Assembly (NCBI GenBank): GCA_023375675.1
Contig: JALQBC010000030.1
Coordinates: 464,092 to 528,091 of the forward strand
Direction of reading: 5' to 3'
DNA: 64,000 nt
Source of the DNA: Cytospora piceicola
Taxonomy: Eukaryota; Ascomycota; Sordariomycetes; Diaporthales; Cytosporaceae
Shown: positions 60,402 through 64,000 of the stretch, in pieces
How the letters are laid out: each line of letters begins with the position of its first letter
Position numbering within the stretch: position 1 is the stretch's first letter
Translations under genes and position numbers: made by a program
Notes under the pieces: model-generated
The model's database searches: none
The model's input: the letters and a program-made list of their open reading frames with translations, nothing else
Told to the model about the DNA's origin: nothing

Positions 60402-62754
60402 ATGACTGAAGAGCGACCGGAGCCGGGCCCGTCGAGCGACTCCTCACAGCAAAGTCCTGCCAGCCTGGACTTGGAGGAGGAACTCGTCCGCGCAACAAAG
60501 CTGTGCGAGACATGTCGGTCCATGTTCGAGCCCCCTGGCGGTTTCGATCTGTTCAATTTTGAAGATGGATTCAAACAGCACCATGCATCTTGTGAAATTT
60601 TGCGCCAGTCCGTTGAATCAGGGTGTCTCATCTGTACTATGCTACACGAACGATGGCAACGCTATCTAACATCATTGGAGACACCCCATTATATCCCGCG
60701 AGCCCAACTTCCAGAAAATGTGTCATTTTACTCGGTCAAACGCCGTGGGGTCCCAGTGGTAGAGTTGAGAGTTGGATCCCGTGTTGAAATAATGAGGGGG
60801 TTCTTTGATGATACATATCAACTACTTGAATTCAGGATTGCCAAATGTAGGTGTACATCAGACTATTATTTCTCCCTCTACGTTCTCCTTCTGCGAAAAC
60901 TAAGTGGTTATGGGCGTGATAGTTCCCAGAATGAAGGAATACATACAGACCCAGGCCCAGCCCCAAGATCAATGCCTGGAAATCGCAGCGAGCTGGCTGA
61001 GAAACCGTCTCAGCGGCCGTTGTCACATCGCGTGCCAGGATATTAGACAAGGCTCAGGTCGAACCCGTCTCAAGAAGCCGACCCGGCTTCTTTTCCTCGA
61101 CCAAGACCGGCCACATGAACTCAAGCTCATCTCGGTAGCCAAGAGGAAGGCTTATCAATACGCTACACTCAGCCATAGATGGGGGATCCCCGAACCACCG
61201 AGGCTTTCTAAGCATAATAATTCAGGCCACCAGAAACATATCTCTATCAAGGATCTCGAAGCAGGCATCGCTATCTCGGACCTACCACGCCTTTTCCGAG
61301 AGGCTATCCAGATAGTCAAGCACTGTGGGCTACAGTATATCTGGATTGACTGCTTATGCATTCTCCAGGATAAGAATCCTGAGGATCACAATAACCCGGA
61401 CTGGGAGAAGGAGGCAACAAAAATGGCCGATATATACGCCGGGGGGGTCTTCAATATAGCCGCTACACAGGCTCAGAACTCGGAGGCAGGACTCTTTCAG
61501 ACACGGCGCGGCCTTGTGCTACCGGTTGTGCGTCCGGCGTGGCGACCGGGGGAGGATGCTTCGGAAGCCATCCTTCTGTGGGAAGACCCCGGGGACAAGT
61601 TCAAACGAGACGTTAGTTATTCAGAGCTTCTGTCCCGTGGGTGGGTGTTCCAGGAGGTCTTTTTCACACCTGCCAATCTCTTTTGCACACCTGATGAGAT
61701 GTGGTGGTCGTGTTGCCGTAGCACCTGTTCCCAAAGCTTCCCCAAAGGAGTTGTGGAGTGGGTGAACACGCGGTATTCAACCGACCCGACCGTTATATTC
61801 TTCGAGGACGAATCCAGAATGAAGAAAGCCAAATTTTACGATCTTGGACGCGGTAATTCCTTTGAGGCCCTTTTGGTGTCTTGGCAAGATGTGCTTGAGT
61901 CCTGGCAAAATGTGCTTGAGTCCTATGGCTGGACTTCAGTAACGGTTGAAAGTGACCGGCTCGTTGCAATCGCAGGAGTGGCCAGTATCTTCAGGACAAT
62001 GTTCCCAAACCAGTTAAGAAATGCCGGATATCATTCTGGTGTATGGTCAACAATGGGCTTCGAAAATATGGCAGATAGTTTGGCAGTCCAACTGTTCTGG
62101 CAAGGCTTGTCATTTCCGGCCCGCCGATACTCAGCTGGCCACCCTATACCCTCATGGTCTCCTATGAGCTTTGCTGGGGAGGTCGGATACATAAGCAGTT
62201 GGGGCGACCGCTTGATCGAGTTGGTGGCTATGGAAAGCTCACATTTGGATAAATTCGGGCGTGCTATGGAGAAGACTCACTGCACTTTGCATATTCGAGG
62301 TGTGCTTACTGGAGTCGATATTACTCAAGAAGAGAAAGATGAGCTCTGGGGTCTGAACCGCGCCCATGTTACCAATCACCCAGAACTCTATATGGACATC
62401 GCATGGGACAACAAAGAGGAGCTCCGACAGGCCGCTGAATCGAAATCCAAGGATTACGCCCGAGTTCTTCCCTTGGAACTTATAATGCATAGGTTTCTGT
62501 TTAGACTGAACGGGATCTTACTACGACCACTAGATGATGTTTTGAGTAACAATGGCCCCAGAGCCTGGGTGCGATGTGGCACTTTCAAGCTTGTCCGGAG
62601 AAAAGAACTATTTGATTCTTGGAGGCATGTATTGGAGTTTTTTCAGGTCGAGAAATACGGGTTGAAGTGGAAATTGCCGGAGAGCAGGGGACTTGACGCT
62701 AGATGTGACAGGGTATCGAAGCCGTACGGCCTTGAGGATATATACATAGTATAG
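60402..62754 (+). CDS. HET-domain protein, intact
   Basis: Two exons, 60402-60846 and 60905-62754, are joined across a 58-nt intron (GTAGGT...CTAAG), giving 764 aa. The N-terminus has the CETC and GCLICTML Cys pairs often found in HET proteins. The HET domain starts YATLSHRWG (234-242), continues ISDLPRLFREAIQIVK, and has the hallmark YIWIDCLCILQD (293-304), then DWEKEATKMADIYAGGVFNIAA. The remaining 430 residues are a typical variable HET C-terminal part with SRGWVFQEVF and IPSWSPMSFAG motifs. HET proteins act in non-self recognition and programmed cell death. The gene has normal composition and no RIP signs, yet lies between two direct copies of an AT-rich repeat. It resembles the broken HET gene at 56.4 kb only in family motifs. 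Confidence 0.9.
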
Positions 62755-63133
62755 TGTAACCCGAGGAGGTCTGCACTTTGGGCAGGCCCTAGCACCTTAC
62801 ACAGGGATTCATCCGTATAGCTGCATATATTGTCACAGAGATAAGTGTGCAACAAAGAGCATTTCAATAACAAGACCGCAAGGCACGGAGGAACACGGAG
62901 GGGGTTTCAAAGTACCCCGTAGGACTCTTTGCCTCATAGGTTGAATTTTTATAGAACCATCAACCATACGTTGTTCCTCCAGCCATGACGGCAACCTATA
63001 AATACCACACCTCTACTGTTCTCAGCTAAGACGTCTTGAAACTCAGAAACTTCCGCTAAGGAGGGCCAGGAAATGGGGGGGAGGGGCGTAATCGAGATAA
63101 GTCGCAAAGTTGTGTAATAGTCGTTCAGGAAGT
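62755..63133. other. 3' flank of the HET gene
   Basis: No further gene. Composition is ordinary until the element boundary at 63134. Confidence 0.5.

Positions 63134-64000
<867 letters not shown>

Overview
The window is nuclear DNA from a filamentous ascomycete, most likely a sordariomycete-type Pezizomycotina. The evidence is short (about 50-220 nt) GT-AG introns with CTAAC-like branch points, a DIM-2-type DNA methyltransferase, HET-domain genes, a LysM protein, and AT-rich repeats whose copies differ by RIP-like transitions. I rebuilt gene models by hand, joining exons where splice sites, reading frame and conserved protein sequence all agreed. The species cannot be named from this sequence alone.

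Layout. 1-440: 3' end of a LysM protein. 2.4-5.4 kb: large Pro/Gln-rich nuclear protein of unknown function. 8.0-10.7 kb: secreted Ser/Thr-rich mucin-like protein. 11.3-15.3 kb: DIM-2-type cytosine methyltransferase. 16.2-18.9 kb: predicted mitochondrial helical protein. 19.6-22.0 kb: SAS2-like MYST acetyltransferase. 24.0-24.8 kb: ATP synthase subunit 9. 27.8-30.7 kb: GPI1 preceded by a small membrane-protein gene that overlaps it. 32.1-32.5 kb: MDM35. 33.0-35.6 kb: RRP6. 36.5-36.7 kb: a decayed dehydrogenase fragment. 37.6-39.2 kb: serine hydroxymethyltransferase. 40.0-41.5 kb: vacuolar aspartic protease. 42.8-44.7 kb: SLD2. 45.1-47.1 kb: an alpha/beta-hydrolase-like protein lacking its nucleophile and fused to a Cys/His/Asp repeat tail. 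48.3-49.4 kb: RING protein. 50.4-51.1 kb: DsbA-like protein. 51.3-52.2 kb: DASH subunit SPC34. 54.2-55.2 kb: uncharacterised low-complexity protein.

From 56.3 kb the character changes. A HET-domain gene is broken by a frameshift and cut off by an AT-rich repeat element (57.58-59.97 kb). The element carries inverted termini, two ~235-bp internal repeats, a 1.4-kb TAAG satellite and a nested palindrome. An intact HET-domain gene (60.4-62.75 kb) follows, then a second copy of the same element in direct orientation running off the window end. The DIM-2 gene would be expected to methylate such RIP-mutated DNA, so a candidate silencer and its likely target lie in one window.

Most genes are unrelated housekeeping functions (GPI anchor synthesis, respiration, RNA decay, one-carbon metabolism, replication, kinetochore), as is usual in fungi. 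The observations most worth following up are the hydrolase-repeat fusion at 45-47 kb, the TGATG overlap between the small membrane protein and GPI1, the repeat element flanking the HET gene, and a palindrome, TACCTAGGTA, found at least 13 times and only between genes.
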